Shown here: positions 63,171 through 64,000 of the stretch, one piece after another
How the letters are laid out: each line of letters begins with the position of its first letter
Numbering within the stretch: position 1 is the stretch's first letter
Source: Acidobacteriota bacterium
GTDB lineage: Bacteria; Acidobacteriota; Terriglobia; Bryobacterales; Bryobacteraceae
Direction: 5' to 3'
Length of the DNA stretch: 64,000 nucleotides
Assembly: GCA_016201205.1 (NCBI GenBank)
Contig: JACQDF010000030.1
Coordinates: 26,302 to 90,301 of the forward strand
Notes under the pieces: generated by a model
Told to the model about the DNA's origin: nothing
Seen by the model: the letters and a program-made list of their open reading frames with translations, nothing else
The model's database searches: none
Made by a program: the position numbers and the translations under genes

Positions 63171-64000
63171 TCAACTGTTCAAGTGCGTGTTGATGCGCTC
63201 GATGGCCTCGTCGATCTCGGCCGGGCTCTTGTAGCCGATGGTGACTGCGTCCACGGCGCCGAGCTTCATGACGAAGCGGATGGAAGCGTCCCGCTCCTCG
63301 GGCTTTCCAAACGCGCCTTCTCCAATGATCTTCATGCCGATGACGCCGGTTCCCTGGGAATGAATCTTCCTGATCTGGGAGGTGACCTCGGAGACATCCC
63401 CCAGGTCGTCGGTGTCCCTCTGGCTCATGGTGTCCATGCGGGTGCCATTGTGGTTGACGCGCAGCAGCGCGACATCCAGCCACTTGTTCCCCGGGAATGC
63501 GCGCAAGGGCAGCAGCCCGTGGCAGGAAGCGCCGTGAGCGAGGATCACTTTCCGGCCTTTCGCTTCCGAGAATTCGTCACGCAGGCGCTTGTACTGCTCG
63601 GGCCAGTCCGGGACGCGGACACAATGCAGGAGCAGGATATCGAAGTACTCCGAGTTCAGCTCCCGGCGAAGGCGGTCGATGGTGGCCCGCGGGTTGTCCG
63701 GCTCGCGCAGCCGGAACTTGGTCATCAGTTTATAGGAGTCGCGCGGGATTCCCTTGAGCGCGGTGGCCAGTATGGTCTGCATCCCGCTGTAAGCGTCGGC
63801 GCACTCGAAGAAACGGATGCCGCTGTCGTAGGCATGCCGCACCAGGCGGGTGAACTGCTCCTGGCCGAGCTCGCGCTGCACGCGGCCGCTGAACGTTCCG
63901 GTGCCCAGCGCCAGCCGGGTTACTTTGACGCCTGAGTTGCCGAGAGCCACCCAATCGGTGGCTGATCGTTTGGCGGCCTGAACCGGCGCCAGCGGACCGG
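63171..64000 (-). CDS. Aldo/keto reductase (5' partial, runs off the window)
   Basis: An NADP-dependent aldo/keto reductase-like protein. The visible part is about 275 residues, and the frame stays open past GTG 63950 to the window edge (AAKRSATDWVALGNSGVKV), so the true start is beyond 64000. TIM-barrel segments are SGVKVTRLALGTGTF, GIRFFECADAY (catalytic Asp; the usual Tyr follows), LMTKFRL (Lys), LLLHCVRVP (His) and GVIGMKIIGEGAFG. The C-terminal helices (LGAVDAVTIGYKSPAEIDEAI) complete the fold. The upstream residues suggest an exported form with a leader outside the window. It converges on the TonB receptor gene. Confidence 0.88.
   Translation of the reverse strand, partial: GPLAPVQAAKRSATDWVALGNSGVKVTRLALGTGTFSGRVQRELGQEQFTRLVRHAYDSGIRFFECADAYSGMQTILATALKGIPRDSYKLMTKFRLREPDNPRATIDRLRRELNSEYFDILLLHCVRVPDWPEQYKRLRDEFSEAKGRKVILAHGASCHGLLPLRAFPGNKWLDVALLRVNHNGTRMDTMSQRDTDDLGDVSEVTSQIRKIHSQGTGVIGMKIIGEGAFGKPEERDASIRFVMKLGAVDAVTIGYKSPAEIDEAIERINTHLNS

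Overview
The window is high-GC chromosomal DNA, densely coded on both strands. It most resembles Acidobacteriota of the Bryobacterales/Solibacter type. The clues are an Oar-like TonB-dependent receptor, an adjacent DUF1501/DUF1549-DUF1553 pair, remains of a large Ser/Thr-kinase/WD40-type gene, many exported enzymes with twin-arginine-like leaders, and two genes that appear to use UGA as selenocysteine. There is no rRNA, so the placement rests on gene content only.

Layout. 1-5.6 kb: the end of an AddB-like nuclease and a complete AddA-like helicase-nuclease, followed by a small gene whose 5' end has been tandemly duplicated. 5.7-9.1 kb: a degenerate receiver protein, HtrA protease and an M20 peptidase. 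The peptidase sits in an operon with citrate synthase and a thioredoxin-like protein (to 11 kb). 11-12.5 kb: a divergent thioredoxin-fold selenoprotein coupled to a sugar-phosphate-isomerase-like protein. 12.5-15.6 kb: a degenerate GGDEF protein, a hemerythrin with a Crp/Fnr-type palindrome, a small RHH module and a repeat-rich gap. 15.6-22 kb: rpiB-glyA-glycosyltransferase, an SMP-30 protein, tRNA-Asp and a VIT/VWA protein. 22.3-27.9 kb: a CzcBAC-type heavy-metal RND pump. 27.9-34.2 kb: a sigma factor with its partner, an ACT protein, an oxidoreductase, a nitrilase, tRNA-Glu, cytochrome c, a glycosyltransferase-peroxiredoxin selenoprotein fusion and tRNA-Arg. 34.2-35.6 kb: an AAA ATPase with a truncated partner at the tRNA. 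35.8-43.6 kb: rpsT, an M14 peptidase, a tudor-like small protein and purQLF. 43.6-49.4 kb: an exported triple-RidA-like protein, then an operon DUF4956 / phospholipase-D-like / OprP-type porin / CotH. 49.6-53.6 kb: a MerR regulator, a CtpA-type protease, and an orphan DNA methyltransferase lying between the two ends of a destroyed kinase gene. 53.7-58.6 kb: a four-gene operon DUF1549/DUF1553 - DUF1501 - ECF sigma - anti-sigma. 58.7-59.6 kb: a Phd-PIN toxin-antitoxin cassette flanked by 20-bp direct repeats. 59.7-64 kb: a TonB-dependent receptor and an aldo/keto reductase that runs off the window.

The most striking signals are the two in-frame UGA codons. Each sits exactly at the redox-active cysteine position of a thiol-oxidoreductase family, and each is followed by a hairpin of bacterial SECIS type. 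One of them lies in a fusion of a DUF2064-type glycosyltransferase with a PrxQ-type peroxiredoxin, with no stop codon between the domains. Other points of interest are the four-gene operon around DUF4956/CotH, two apparent cassette insertions (methyltransferase, toxin-antitoxin) and a dispersed two-hairpin repeat family with four copies.
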